64,000 nucleotides of DNA, taken from Atherix ibis. Its lineage: Eukaryota; Arthropoda; Insecta; Diptera; Athericidae. Both the position numbers and the translations under genes were made by a program. This document shows positions 40,433 through 53,841 of the stretch, piece after piece (the stretch's first letter is position 1; every line of letters starts with the position of its first letter). The notes beneath the pieces are model-generated. The model did no database searches. It saw only the letters and a list, made by a program, of their open reading frames with translations, and had not been told where the DNA came from. The DNA lies in NCBI GenBank assembly GCA_958298945.1, contig OY282608.1:81454806-81518805 (forward strand). The letters are read 5' to 3'.

Positions 40433-40939
40433 ACAAATAAACCAACAAAGGAACAAACCAACAAACCAACAAACCATCAAAGCAACAAACCAACAAACCA
40501 ACAAACCAACAAACCAACAAACCAACAAGCCAACAAGATAACAAACGAACAAACCAACAACCCAACAAACCAACAAGCGAACAAACCAACAAACCAACAA
40601 ACCAACAAGCCAACAAGCCAACAAACCAACAACCCAACAAGCCAACAAACCAACAAACCAACACACGAACAAAACAACAAACCAACAACCCAACAAACCA
40701 ACAAACCAACACACCAACAAACCAACAAACCAACAAACCAACAAACCAACAAGCCAACAAACGAACAAACCAACAAACCAACAAACCAAGTAACCAACAA
40801 ACCAACAAACCAACAAACCAACAAACCAACAAACCAACAAACCAACAAACCAACAAACCAACAAACCAACAAACCAACAAACCAACAAACCAACAAACCA
40901 ACAAACCAACAAACCAACAAGTCAACAAACCAACAAACT

Positions 40940-43772
40940 ATGTTAACAAACCAACAATCCAAAAAACCAACAAGCCAACAAACGAACAAACCAACAAGTC
41001 AACAAACCAACAAGCCAACAAACGAACAAACCAACAAACAAACAAGCCAACGAACCAACAAACGAACAAACCAACAAGCCACAAACCGACAAACCAACAG
41101 ACCAACAGACCAACAAACCAACAAACCAACAAACCAACAAACCAACAAACCAACAAACCAACAAACCAACAAACCAACAAACCAACAAACCAACAAACCA
41201 ACAAACCAACAAACCAACAACCCAACAAACCAACAAGCGAACAAACCAACAAACCAACAAACCAACAAGCCAACAAGCCAACAAACCAACAACCCAACAA
41301 GCCAACAAACCAATTACCCAAGAAACCAACAAACCAAAAAACCAACAAAACAACAAGCCAACAAACCAACAAACCAACAAACAAACAAACGAACAAACCA
41401 ACAAACGAACAAACCAACAAGCCACAAACCGACAAACCAACAGACCAACAAACCAACAAACCAACAAACCAACAAACCAATAAACCAACAAACCAACAAA
41501 CCAACAAACCAACAAACCAACAAACCAACAAACCAACAAACCAACAAACCAACAAACCAACAATCCAACAAACGAACAAACCACCAAACAAACAAACCAA
41601 CAAACCAACAAACCAACAAACCAACAAACCAACAAACCAACAAACCAACAAACCAACAAGCCAACAAACGAACAAACCAACAAGTCAACAAACCAACAAG
41701 CCAACAAACGAACAAACCAACAAACAAACAAGCCAACGAACCAACAAACGAACAAACCAACAAGCCACAAACCGACAAACCAACAGACCAACAAACCAAC
41801 AAACCAACAAACCAACAAACCAACAAACCAACAAACCAACAAACCAACAAACCAACAAACCAACAAACCAACAAACCAACAAACCAACAAACCAACAAAC
41901 CAACAAACCAACAAACCAACAAACCAACAAACCAACAAACCAACAAACCAACAATCCAACAAACGAACAAACCAACAAACAAACAAACCAACAAATGAAC
42001 AAACCAACATGCCAACAAACCAACAAACCAACAAACCAACAAACCAACAAACCAACAAACCAACAAACCAACAAACCAACAAACCAACAACCCAACAAAC
42101 CAACAAACCAATAAACCAACAAACCAACAAGCCAACAAGCCAAAAAACCAACAAATAAACAAACCAAAAAACCAACAAACCAACAAACCAACAAACCAAC
42201 AAACCAACAAACCAACAAACCAACAAACCAACAAACCAACAAACCAACAAACCAACAAACCAACAAACCAACAAACCAACAAACCAACAAGCCAACAAAC
42301 CAACAAACCAACAAGCCAACAAACCAATTAACCAAGAAACCAACAAACCAAAAAACCAACAAAACAACAAGCCAACAAACCAACAAACCAACAAACCAAC
42401 AAACCAACAAACGAACAAACGAACAAACCAACAAACGAACAAACCAACAAGCCACAAACCGACATACCGACAAACCAACAGACCAACAAACCAACAAACC
42501 AACAAACCAACAAACCAACAAACCAACAAACCAACAAACCAACAAACCAACAAACCAACAAACCAACAAACCAACAAACCAACAATCCAACAAACGAACA
42601 AACCAACAAACAAACAAACCAACTAACGAACAAACCAACATGCCAACAAACCAACAAACCAACAAACCAACAAACCAACAAACCAACAAACCAACAAACC
42701 AACAAACCAACAAAACAACAAGCCAACAACCCAACAAACCAACAAACCAATAAACCAACAAACCAACAAGCCAACAAGCCAAGAAACCAACAAACAAACA
42801 AACCAACAAACCAACAAACCAACAAACCAACAAACCAACAAACCAACAAACCAACAAACAAATAAACCAACAAACGAACAAACCAACAAACCAACAAACC
42901 ATCAAAGCAACAAACCAACAAACCAACAAACCAACAAACCAACAAACTAACAAGCCAACAAACCAACAAACAAACCAGCCAACAAGCCAACAAACCAAGA
43001 AGCCAACAAACGAACAAATAAACGAGACAACAAACCAACAAGTTAACAAACGAACAAACCAACAAACTAACAAACCGAGTAACCAAGAAACCAACAAACC
43101 AGCAAACCAAGAAACCAACAAACCAACAAACCAACAAACCAACAAGCCAACAAGCCAATAAACCAACACGCCAACGAACGAACAAACCAACAAACCAACA
43201 AACCAACAAACAAATAAACCAACAAACGAACAAACCAACAAACCAACAAACCATCAAAACAACAAACCAACAAACCAACAAACCAACAAACCAACAAACC
43301 AACAAGCCAACAAGATAACAAACGAACAAACCAACAACCCAACAAACCAACAAGCGAACAAACCAACAAACCAACAAACCAACAAGCCAACAAGCCAACA
43401 AACCAACAACCCAACAAGCCAACAAACCAACAAACCAACAAACGAACAAAACAACAAACCAACAACCCAACAAACCAACAAACCAACACACCAACAAACC
43501 AACAAACCAACAAACCAACAAACCAACAAGCCAACAAACGAATAAACCAACAAACCAACAAACCAAGTAACTAACAAACCAACAAACCAACAAACCAACA
43601 AACCAACAAACCAAGTAACCAACAAACCAACAAACCAACAAACCAACAAACCAACAAACCAACAAACCAACAAGCCAACAAACCAACAAACCAACAAACC
43701 AACAAACCAACAAACCAACAAACCAACAAACCAACAAACCAACAAACCAACAAGTCAACAAACCAACAAACT
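40940..43772 (+). repeat. HOR copy 16, rearranged (2,833 bp)
   Basis: J reads TTAACAAACC with AATCC instead of AAGCC. D blocks lie at 41078 (doubled AGACC), 41421, 41764 and 42451 (with an inserted ATACCGAC). After the first D it enters a G/N fragment (AACCC at 41220, AAGCGAAC), then L with TACCC (about 41308), D, half a T, a J tail without J (AAGTCAAC near 41690), and then the full order to V, which is doubled (about 43563 and 43614). Confidence 0.85.
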
Positions 43773-45847
43773 ATGTTAACAAGCCAACAAGCCAAAAAAC
43801 CAACAAGCCAACAAACGAACAAACCAACAAGTCAACAAACCAACAAGCCAACAAACGAACAAACCAACAAACAAACAAGCCAACGAACCAACAAACGAAC
43901 AAACCAACAAGCCACAAACCGACAAACCAACAGACCAACAAACCAACAAACCAACAAACCAACAAACCAACAAACCAACAAACCAACAAACCAACAAACC
44001 AACAAACCAACAAACCAACAAACCAACAAACCAACAAACCAACAAACCAACAATCCAACAAACGAACAAACCAACAAACAAACAAACCAACAAATGAACA
44101 AACCAACATGCCAACAAACCAACAAACCAACAAACCAACAAACCAACAAACCAACAAACCAACAAACCAACAAACCAACAAACCAACAACCCAACAAACC
44201 AACAAACCAATAAACCAACAAACCAACAAGCCAACAAGCCAAGAAACCAACAAACAAACAAACCAAAAAACCAACAAACCAACAAACCAACAAACCAACA
44301 AACCAACAAACCAACAAACCAACAAACCAACAAACCAACAAACCAACAAACCAACAAACCAACAAACCAACAAGCCAACAAACCAACACACCAACAAGCC
44401 AACAAACCAATTAACCAAGAAACCAACAAACCAAAAAACCAACAAAACAACAAGCCAACAAACCAACAAACCAACAAACCAACAAACCAACAAACGAACA
44501 AACGAACAAACCAACAAACGAACAAACCAACAAGCCACAAACCGACAAACCGACACACCAACAGACCAACAAACCAACAAACCAACAAACCAACAAACCA
44601 ACAAACCAACAAACCCACAAACCAACAAACCAATAAACCAACAAACCAACAAACCAACAAACCAACAAACCAATAATCCAACAAACGAACAAACCAACAA
44701 ACAAACAAACCAACAAACGAACAAACCAACATGCCAACAAACCAACAAACCAACAAACCAACAAACCAACAAACCAACAAACCAACAAACCAACAAACCA
44801 ACAAACCAACAAAACAACAAGCCAACAACCCAACAAACCAACAAACCAATAAACCAACAAACCAACAAGCCAACATTCCAAGAAACCAACAAACAAACAA
44901 ACCAACAAACCAACAAACCAACAAACCAACAAACCAACAAACCAACAAACCAACAAACCAACAAACCAACAAACAAATAAACCAACAAACGAACAAACCA
45001 ACAAACCAACAAACCATCAAAGCAACAAACCAACAAACCAACAAACCAACAAACCAACAAACCAACAAACTAACAAGCCAACAAACCAACAAACAAACCA
45101 GCCAACAAACCAACAAACCAAGAAGCCAACAAACGAACAAATAAACGAGACAACAAACCAACAAGTTAACAAACGAACAAACCAACAAACCAACAAACCG
45201 AGTAACCAAGAAACCAACAAACCAGCAAACCAAGAAACCAACAAACCAACAAGCCAACAAACCAACAAGCCAACAAGCCAATAAACCAACACGCCAACGA
45301 ACGAACAAATCAACAAACCAACAAACCAACAAACAAATAAACCAACAATCGAACAAACCAACAAACCAACAAACCATCAAAGCAACAAACCAACAAACCA
45401 ACAAACCAACAAACCAACAAACCAACAAGCCAACAAGATAACAAACGAACAAACCAACAACCCAACAAACCAACAAGCGAACAAACCAACAAACCAACAA
45501 ACCAACAAGCCAACAAGCCAACAAACCAACAACCCAACAAGCCAACAAACCAACAAACCAACAAACGAACAAAACAACACACCAACAACCCAACAAACCA
45601 ACAAACCAACACACCAACAAACCAACAAACCAACAAACCAACAAACCAACAAGCCAACAAACGAATAAACCAACAAACCAACAAACCAAGTAACCAACAA
45701 ACCAACAAACCAACAAACCAACAAACCAACAAACCAACAAACCAACAAACCAACAAGCCAACAAACCAACAAACCAACAAACCAACAAACCAACAAACCA
45801 ACAAACCAACAAACCAACAAACCAACAAGTCAACAAACAAACAAACT
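43773..45847 (+). repeat. HOR copy 17, canonical (2,075 bp)
   Basis: Full order, residue 3 mod 8. Private changes: AAATGAAC in the first T (44093, shared with 41993), CACACC before L (about 44387), CCGACACACC in D (about 44550), AATAATCC in the second T (about 44671), AACATTCC in C (about 44874), AATCGAAC (about 45348) and AAGACAAC in the following J. Confidence 0.9.
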
Positions 45848-47970
45848 ATGTTAACAAGACAACAAGCCAAAAAACCAACAAGCCAACAAACGAACAAACC
45901 AACAAGTCAACAAACCAACAAGCCAACAAACGAACAAACCAACAAACAAACAAGCCAACGAACCAACAAACGAACAAACCAACAAACAAACAAGCCAACG
46001 AACCAACAAACGAACAAACCAACAAGCCACAAACCGACAAACCAACAGACCAACAAACCAACAAAACAACAAACCAACAAACCAACAAACCAACAAACCA
46101 ACAAACAAACAAACCAACAAACCAACAAACCAACAAACCAACAAACCAACAAACCAACAAACCAACAATCCAACAAACGAACAAACCAACAAACAAACAA
46201 ACCAACAAACGAACAAACCAACATGCCAACAAACCAACAAACCAACAAACCAACAAACCAACAAACCAACAAACCAACAAACCAACAAACCAACAAACCA
46301 ACAAACCAACAAACCAACAACCCAACAAACCAACAAACCAATAAACCAACAAACCAACAAGGCAAGAAACCAACAAACAAACAAACCAAAAAACCAACAA
46401 ACCAACAAACCAACAAACCAACAAACCAACAAACCAACAAACCAACAAACCAACAAACCAACAAACCAACAAACCAACAAACCAACAAGCCAACAAACCA
46501 ACAAACCAACAAGCCAACAAACCAATTAACCAAGAAACCAACAAACCAAAAAACCAACAAAACAACAAGCCAACAAACCAACAAACCAACAAACCAACAA
46601 ACCAACAAACCAACAAACGAACAAACGAACAAACCAACAAACGAACAAACCAACAAGCCACAAACCGACAAACCAACAGACCAACAAACCAACAAACCAA
46701 CAAACCAACAAACCAACAAACCAACAAACCAACAAACCAACAAACCAACAAACCAACAAACCAACAAACCAACAAACCAACAAACCAACAAACCAAAAAA
46801 CCAACAATCCAACAAACGAACAAACCAACAAACAAACAAACCAACAAACGAACAAACCAACATGCCAACAAACCAACAAACCAACAAACCAACAAACCAA
46901 CAAACCAACAAACCAACAAACCAACAAACCAACAAACCAACAAACCAACAAAACAACAAGCCAACAACCCAACAAACAAACAAACCAATAAACCAACAAA
47001 CCAACAAGCCAACAAGCCAAGAAACCAACAAACAAACAAACCAACAAACCAACAAACCAACAAACCAACAAACCAACAAACCAACAAACCAACAAACCAA
47101 CAAACCAACAAACCAACAAACAAATAAACCAACAAACGAACAAACCAACAAACCAACAAACCATCAAAGCAACAAACCAACAAACCAACAAACCAACAAA
47201 CCAACAAACTAACAAGCCAACAAACCAACAAACAAACCAGCCAACAAGCCAACAAACCAAGAAGCCAACAAACGAACAAATCAACGAGACAACAAACCAA
47301 CAAGTTAACAAACGAACAAACCAACAAACCAACAAACCGAGTAACCAAGAAACCAACAAACCAGCAAACCAAGAAACCAACAAACCAACAAACCAACAAA
47401 CCAACAAGCCAACAAGCCAATAAACCAACACGCCAACGAACGAACAAACCAACAAACCAACAAACCAACAAACAAATAAACCAACAAACGAACAAACCAA
47501 CAAACCAACAAACCATCAAAGCAACAAACCAACAAACCAACAAACCAACAAACCAACAAACCAACAAGGCAACAAGATAACAAACTAACAAACCAACAAC
47601 CCAACAAACCAACAAGCGAACAAACCAACAAACCAACAAACCAACAGGCCAACAAGCCAACAAACCAACAACCCAACAAGCCAACAAACCAACAAACCAA
47701 CAAACGAACAAAACAACAAACCAACAACCCAACAAACCAACAAACCAACACACCAACAAACCAACAAACCAACAAACCAACAAACCAACGAGCCAACAAA
47801 CGAACAAACCAACAAACCAACAAACCAAGTAACCAACAAACCAACAAACCAACAAACCAACAAACCAACAAACCAACAAACCAACAAGCCAACAAACCAA
47901 CAAACCAACAAACCAACAAACCAACAAACCAACAAACCAACAAACCAACAAACCAACAAACCAACAAACT
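45848..47970 (+). repeat. HOR copy 18, canonical (2,123 bp)
   Basis: Full order, residue 3 mod 8. The GAACCAAC / ACGAAC / AAACAAAC / AAGCC cassette before the first D is doubled (45945-46010). AAGGCAAG in C (about 46361) and, near the end, AAGGCAAC-AAGATAAC-AAACTAAC in G (about 47566), CAGGCC (about 47646) and ACGAGCC (about 47788) start the subfamily that continues to 52 kb. Confidence 0.9.
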
Positions 47971-49720
47971 ATGTTAACAAGCCAACATGCCAAAAAACCA
48001 ACAAGCCAACAAACGAACAAACCAACAAGTCAACAAACCAACAAGCCAACAAACGAACAAACCAACAAACAAACAAGCCAACGAAGCAACAAACGAACAA
48101 ACCAACAAGCCACAAACCGACAAACCAACAAACCAACAGACCAACAAACCAACAAACCAACAAACCAACAAACCAACAAACCAACAAACCAACAAACCAA
48201 CAAACCAACAAACCAACAAACCAACAAACCAACAAACCAACAAACCAACAATCCAACAAACGAACAAACCAACAAACAAACAAACCAACAAACGAACAAA
48301 CCAACATGCCAACAAACCAACAAACCAACAAACCAACAAACCAACAAACCAACAAACCAACAAACCAACAAACCAACAAACCAACAAACCAACAAACCGA
48401 CAACCCAACAAACCAACAAACCAATAAACCAACAAACCAACAAGCCAACAAGCCAAGAAACCAACAAACAAACAAACCAAAAAACCAACAAACCAACAAA
48501 CCAACAAACCAACAAACCAACAAACCAACAAACCAACAAACAAACAAACCAACAAACCAACAAACCAACAAACCAACAAACCAACAAACCAACAAACCAA
48601 CAAGCCAACAAACCAACAAACCAACAAGCCAACAAACCAATTAACCAAGAAACCAACAAACCAAAAAACCAACAAAACAACAAGCCAACAAACCAACAAA
48701 CCAACAAACCAACAAACCAACAAACGAACAAACGAACAAACCAACAAACGAACAAACCAACAAGCCACAAACCGACAAACCAACAGACCAACAAACCAAC
48801 AAACCAACAAACCAACAAACCAACAAACCAACAAACCAACAAACCAACAAACCAACAAACCAACAAACCAACAAACCAACAAACCAACAAACCAACAAAC
48901 CAACAAACCAACAAACCAACAAACCAACCATCCAACAAACGAACAAAACAACAAACAAACAAACCAACAAACGAACAAACCAACATGCCAACAAACCAAC
49001 AAACCAACAAACCAACAAACCAACAAACCAACAAACCAACAAACCAACAAACCAACAAAACAACAAGCCAACAACCCAACAAACCAACAACCCAATAAAC
49101 CAACAAACCAACAAGCCAACAAGCCAAGAAACCAACAAACAAACAAACCAACAAACCAACAAACCAACAAACCAACAAACCAACAAACCAACAAACCAAC
49201 AAACCAACAAACCAACAAACAAATAAACCAACAAACGAACAAACCAACAAACCAACAAACCATCAAAGCAACAAACCAACAAACCAACAAACCAACAAAC
49301 TAACAAGCCAACAAACAAACCAGCCAACAAGCCAACAAACCAAGAAGCCAACAAACGAACAAATCAACGAGACAACAAACCAACAAGTTAACAAACGAAC
49401 AAACCAACAAACCAACAAACCAAGTAACCAAGAAACCAACAAACCAGCAAACCAAGAAACCAACAAACCAACAAACCGACAAACCAACAAGCCAACAAGC
49501 CAATAAACCAACACGCCAACGAACGAACAAACCAACAAACCAACAAACCAACAAACAAATAAACCAACAAACGAACAAACCAACAAACCAACAAACCATC
49601 AAAGCAACAAACCAACAAACCAACAAACCAACAAACCAACAAGATAACAAGATAACAAACGAACAAACCAACAACCCAACAAACCAACAAGCGAACAAAC
49701 CAACAAACCAACAAACCAAC
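47560..49720 (+). repeat. 2.4-kb duplication, copy A
   Basis: From G with AAACTAAC through N with CAGGCC and ACGAGCC, V, J with ACATGCC (about 47986), GAAGCAAC (about 48080), T, C with CCGACAACCC (about 48398), L, D, T, C with AACCCAAT (about 49089), short S, R and B to a doubled AAGATAAC (about 49642). Offset to copy B is 2,416 bp at J. Confidence 0.88.
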
Positions 49721-50386
49721 AAGCCAACAAGCCAGCCAACAAGCCAACAAACCAAGAAGCCAACAAACAAACAAATCAACGAGACAACAAACCAACAAGT
49801 TAACAAACGAACAAACCAACAAACCAACAAACCGAGTAACCAAGAAACCAACAAACCAGCAAACCAAGAAACCAACAAACCAACAAACCAACAAACCAAC
49901 AAGCCAACAAGCCAATAAACCAACACGCCAACGAACGAACAAACCAACAAACCAACAAACAAATAAACCAACAAACGAACAAACCAACAAAGCCAACAAG
50001 ATAACAAACTAACAAACCAACAACCCAACAAACCAACAAGCGAACAAACCAACAAACCAACAAACCAACAGGCCAACAAGCCAACAAACCAACAACCCAA
50101 CAAGCCAACAAACCAACAAACCAACAAACGAACAAAACAACAAACCCACAACCCAACAAACCAACAAACCAACACACCAACAAACCAACAAACCAACAAA
50201 CCAACAAACCAACGAGCCAACAAACGAACAAACCAACAAACCAACAAACCAAGTAACCAACAAACCAACAAACCAACAAACCAACAAACCAACAAACCAA
50301 CAAACCAACAGGCCAACAAACCAACAAACCAACAAACCAACAAACCAACAAACAAACAAACCAACAAACCAACAAACCAACAAACT
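47971..50386 (+). repeat. HOR copy 19 (2,416 bp) with S-R-B passed twice
   Basis: After the doubled AAGATAAC it re-enters S at 49730 through a +4 event (GCCAGCC), repeats R and B, then re-enters G at about 49988 through a +1 event (AAAGCC). These two shifts give residue 0 mod 8. R of the first pass has CCAAG instead of CCGAG (about 49420). Confidence 0.88.
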
Positions 50387-52110
50387 ATGTTAACAAGCCA
50401 ACATGCCAAAAAACCAACAAGCCAACAAACGAACAAACCAACAAGTCAACAAACCAACAAGCCAACAAACGAACAAACCAACAATCAAACAAGCCAACGA
50501 AGCAACAAACGAACAAACCAACAAGCCACAAACCGACAAACCAACAGACCAACAAACCAACAAACCAACAAACCAACAAACCAACAAACCAACAAACCAA
50601 CAAACCAACAAACCAACAAACCAACAAACCAACAAACCAACAAACCAACAAACCAACAAACCAACAATCCAACAAACGAACAAACCAACAAACAAACAAA
50701 CCAACAAACGAACAAACCAACATGCCCACAAACCAACAAACCAACAAACCAACAAACCAACAAACCAACAAACCAACAAACCAACAAACCAACAAACCAA
50801 CAAACCGACAACCCAACAAACCAACAAACCAATAAACCAACAAACCAACAAGCCAACAAGCCAAGAAACCAACAAACAAACAAACCAAAAAACCAACAAA
50901 CCAACAACCCAACAAACCAACAAACCAACAAACCAACAAACCAACAAACAAACAAACCAATAAACCAACAAACCAACAAACCAACAAACCAACAAACCAA
51001 CAAACCAACAAGCCAACAAACCAACAAACCAACAAGCCAACAAACCAATTAACCAAGAAACCAACAAACCAAAAAACCAACAAAACAACAAGCCAACAAA
51101 CCAACAAACCAACAAACCAACAAACCAACAAACGAACAAACGAACAAACCAACAAACGAACAAACCAACAAGCCACAAACCGACAAACCAACAGACCAAC
51201 AAACCAACAAACCAACAAACCAACAAACCAACAAACCAACAAACCAACAAACCAACAAACCAACAAACCAACAAACCAACAAACCAACAAACCAACAAAC
51301 CAACAAACCAACAAACCAACAAACCAACAATCCAACAAACGAACAAACCAACAAACAAACAAACCAACAAACGAACAAACCAACATGCCAACAAACCAAC
51401 AAACCAACAAACCAACAAACCAACAAACCAACAAACCAACAAACCAACAAACCAACAAAACAACAAGCCAACAACCCAACAAACCAACAACCCAATAAAC
51501 CAACAAACCAACAAGCCAACAAGCCAAGAAACCAACAAACAAACAAACCAACAAACCAACAAACCAACAAACCAACAAACCAACAAACCAACAAACCAAC
51601 AAACAAATAAACCAACAAACGAGCAAACCAACAAACCAACAAACCATCAAAGCAACAAACCAACAAACCAACAAACCAACAAACTAACAAGCCAACAAAC
51701 AAACCAGCCAACAAGCCAACAAACCAAGAAGCCAACAAACGAACAAATCAACGAGACAACAAACCAACAAGTTAACAAACGAACAAACCAACAAACCAAC
51801 AAACCGAGTAACCAAGAAACCAACAAACCAGCAAACCAAGAAACCAACAAACCAACAAACCAACAAACCAACAAGCCAACAAGCCAATAAACCAACACGC
51901 CAACGAATGAACAAACCAACAAACCAACAAACCAACAAACAAATAAACCAACAAACGAACAAACCAACAAACCAACAAACCATCAAAGCAACAAACCAAC
52001 AAACCAACAAACCAACAAACCAACAAGATAACAAGATAACAAACGAACAAACCAACAACCCAACAAACCAACAAGCGAACAAACCAACAAACCAACAAAC
52101 CAACAAGCCA
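49985..52110 (+). repeat. 2.4-kb duplication, copy B
   Basis: It carries every marker listed for 47560-49720 in the same order, ending at the doubled AAGATAAC near 52025. Private changes: CACAACCC in N (about 50146), a second CAGGCC (about 50308), ACATGCCC in T (about 50720), GAGCAAAC in H (about 51620) and GAATGAAC in B (about 51905). Confidence 0.88.
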
Positions 52111-52429
52111 ACAAGCCAACAAACCAACAACCCAACAAGCCAACAAACCAACAAACCAACAAACGAACAAAACAACAAACGAACAACCCAACAAACCAAC
52201 AAACCAACACACCAACAAACCAACAAACCAACAAACCAACAAACCAACAAGCCAACAAACGAACAAACCAACAAACCAACAAACCAAGTAACGAACAAAC
52301 CAACAAACCAACAAACCAACAAACCAACAAACCAACAAACCAACAAGCCAACAAACCAACAAACCAACAAACCAACAAACCAACAAACCAACAAACCAAC
52401 AAACCAACAAGTCAAAAAACCAACAAACT
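50387..52429 (+). repeat. HOR copy 20, canonical (2,043 bp)
   Basis: Full order, residue 3 mod 8. J has ACATGCC like copy 19. AACGAACAACCC in N (about 52178), AAGTAACGAAC in V (about 52287) and AAGTCAAAAAACC before the next J (about 52411) are private. Confidence 0.9.
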
Positions 52430-53841
52430 ATGTTAACAAGCCAACAAGCCAAAAAACCAATAAGCCAACAAACGAACAAACCAACAAGTCAACAAACCAA
52501 CAAGCCAACAAACGAACAAACCAACAAACAAACAAGCCAACGAACCAACAAACGAACAAACCAACAAGCCACAAACCGACAAAACAACAGACCAACAAAC
52601 CAACAAACCAACAAATCAACAAACCAACAAACCAACAAACCAACAAACCAACAAACCAACAAACCAACAAACCAACAAACCAACAAACCAACAAACCAAC
52701 AAACCAACAAACCACCAAACCAACAATCCAACAAACGAACAAACCAACAAACAAACAAACCAACAAACGAACGAACCAACATGCCAACAAACCAACAAAC
52801 CAACAAACCAACAAACCGACAAACCAACAAACCAACAAACCAACAAGCCAACAAGCCAACAACCCAACAAACCAACAAACCAATAAACCAACAAACCAAC
52901 AAGCCAATAAGCCAAGAAACCAACAAACAAACAAACCAACAAACCAACAAACCAACAAACCAACAAACCAACAAACCAACAAACCAACAAACAAATAAAC
53001 CAACAAACGAACAAACCAACAAACCAACAAACCATCAAAGCAACAAACCAACAAACCAACAAACCAACAAACCAACAAACTAACAAGCCAACAAACCAAC
53101 AAACAAACCAGCCAACAAGCCAACAAACCAAGAAGCCAACAAACGAACAAATCAACGAGACAACAAACCAACAAGTTAACAAACGAACAAACCAACAAAC
53201 CAACAAACCAGCAAACCAAGAAACCAACAAACCAACAAACCAACAAACCAACAAGCCAACAAGCCAATAAACCAACACGCCAACGAACGAACAAACCAAC
53301 AAACCAACAAACCAACAAACAAATAAACCAACAAACGAACAAACCAACAAACCAACAAAAGATCAAAGCAACAAACCAACAAACCAACAAACCAACAAAC
53401 CAACAAACCAACAAGCCAACAAGATAACAAACGAACAAACCAACAAACCAACAAGCGAACAAACCAACAAACCAACAAACCAACAAGCCAACAAGCCAAC
53501 AAACCAACAACCCAACAAGCCAACAAACCAACAAACCAACAAACGAACAAAACAACAAACCAACAACCCAACAAACCAACAAACCAACACACCAACAAAC
53601 CAACAAACCAACAAACCAACAAACCAACAAGCCAACAAAGGAACAAACCAACAAACCAACAAACCAAGTAACCAGCAAACCAACAAACCAACAAACCAAC
53701 AAACCAACAAACCAACAAACCAACAAACCAACAAACCAACAAACCAACAAACCAACAAGCCAACAAACCAACAAACCAACAAACCAACAAACCAACAAAC
53801 CAACAAACCAACAAACCAACAAGTCAACAAACCAACAAACT
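52430..53841 (+). repeat. HOR copy 21, shortened (1,412 bp; L, second D and second T missing)
   Basis: J, D (52568), T, C, H, S, R without CCGAGTAACC (about 53205), B with AAAAGATC (about 53358), G without AACCC, N and V. Residue 4 mod 8 matches a single D plus J. Confidence 0.9.

Larger units (their letters stand above)
37746..40939 (+). repeat. HOR copy 15, enlarged (3,194 bp) with repeated T-C-H-S-R-B
   Basis: After J, D, T, C, L and D (38515) it enters a T with AAATGCC (about 38709), a C with a heptamer AACCAAT (38752), another T, then C, H, S, R and B. From B it returns to T (about 39690) and repeats C, H, S, R and B before G, N and V. CCACCAAGCC in S (39474 and 40203) and CTAACTAACC (39025 and 39765) mark both rounds. 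Confidence 0.86.
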
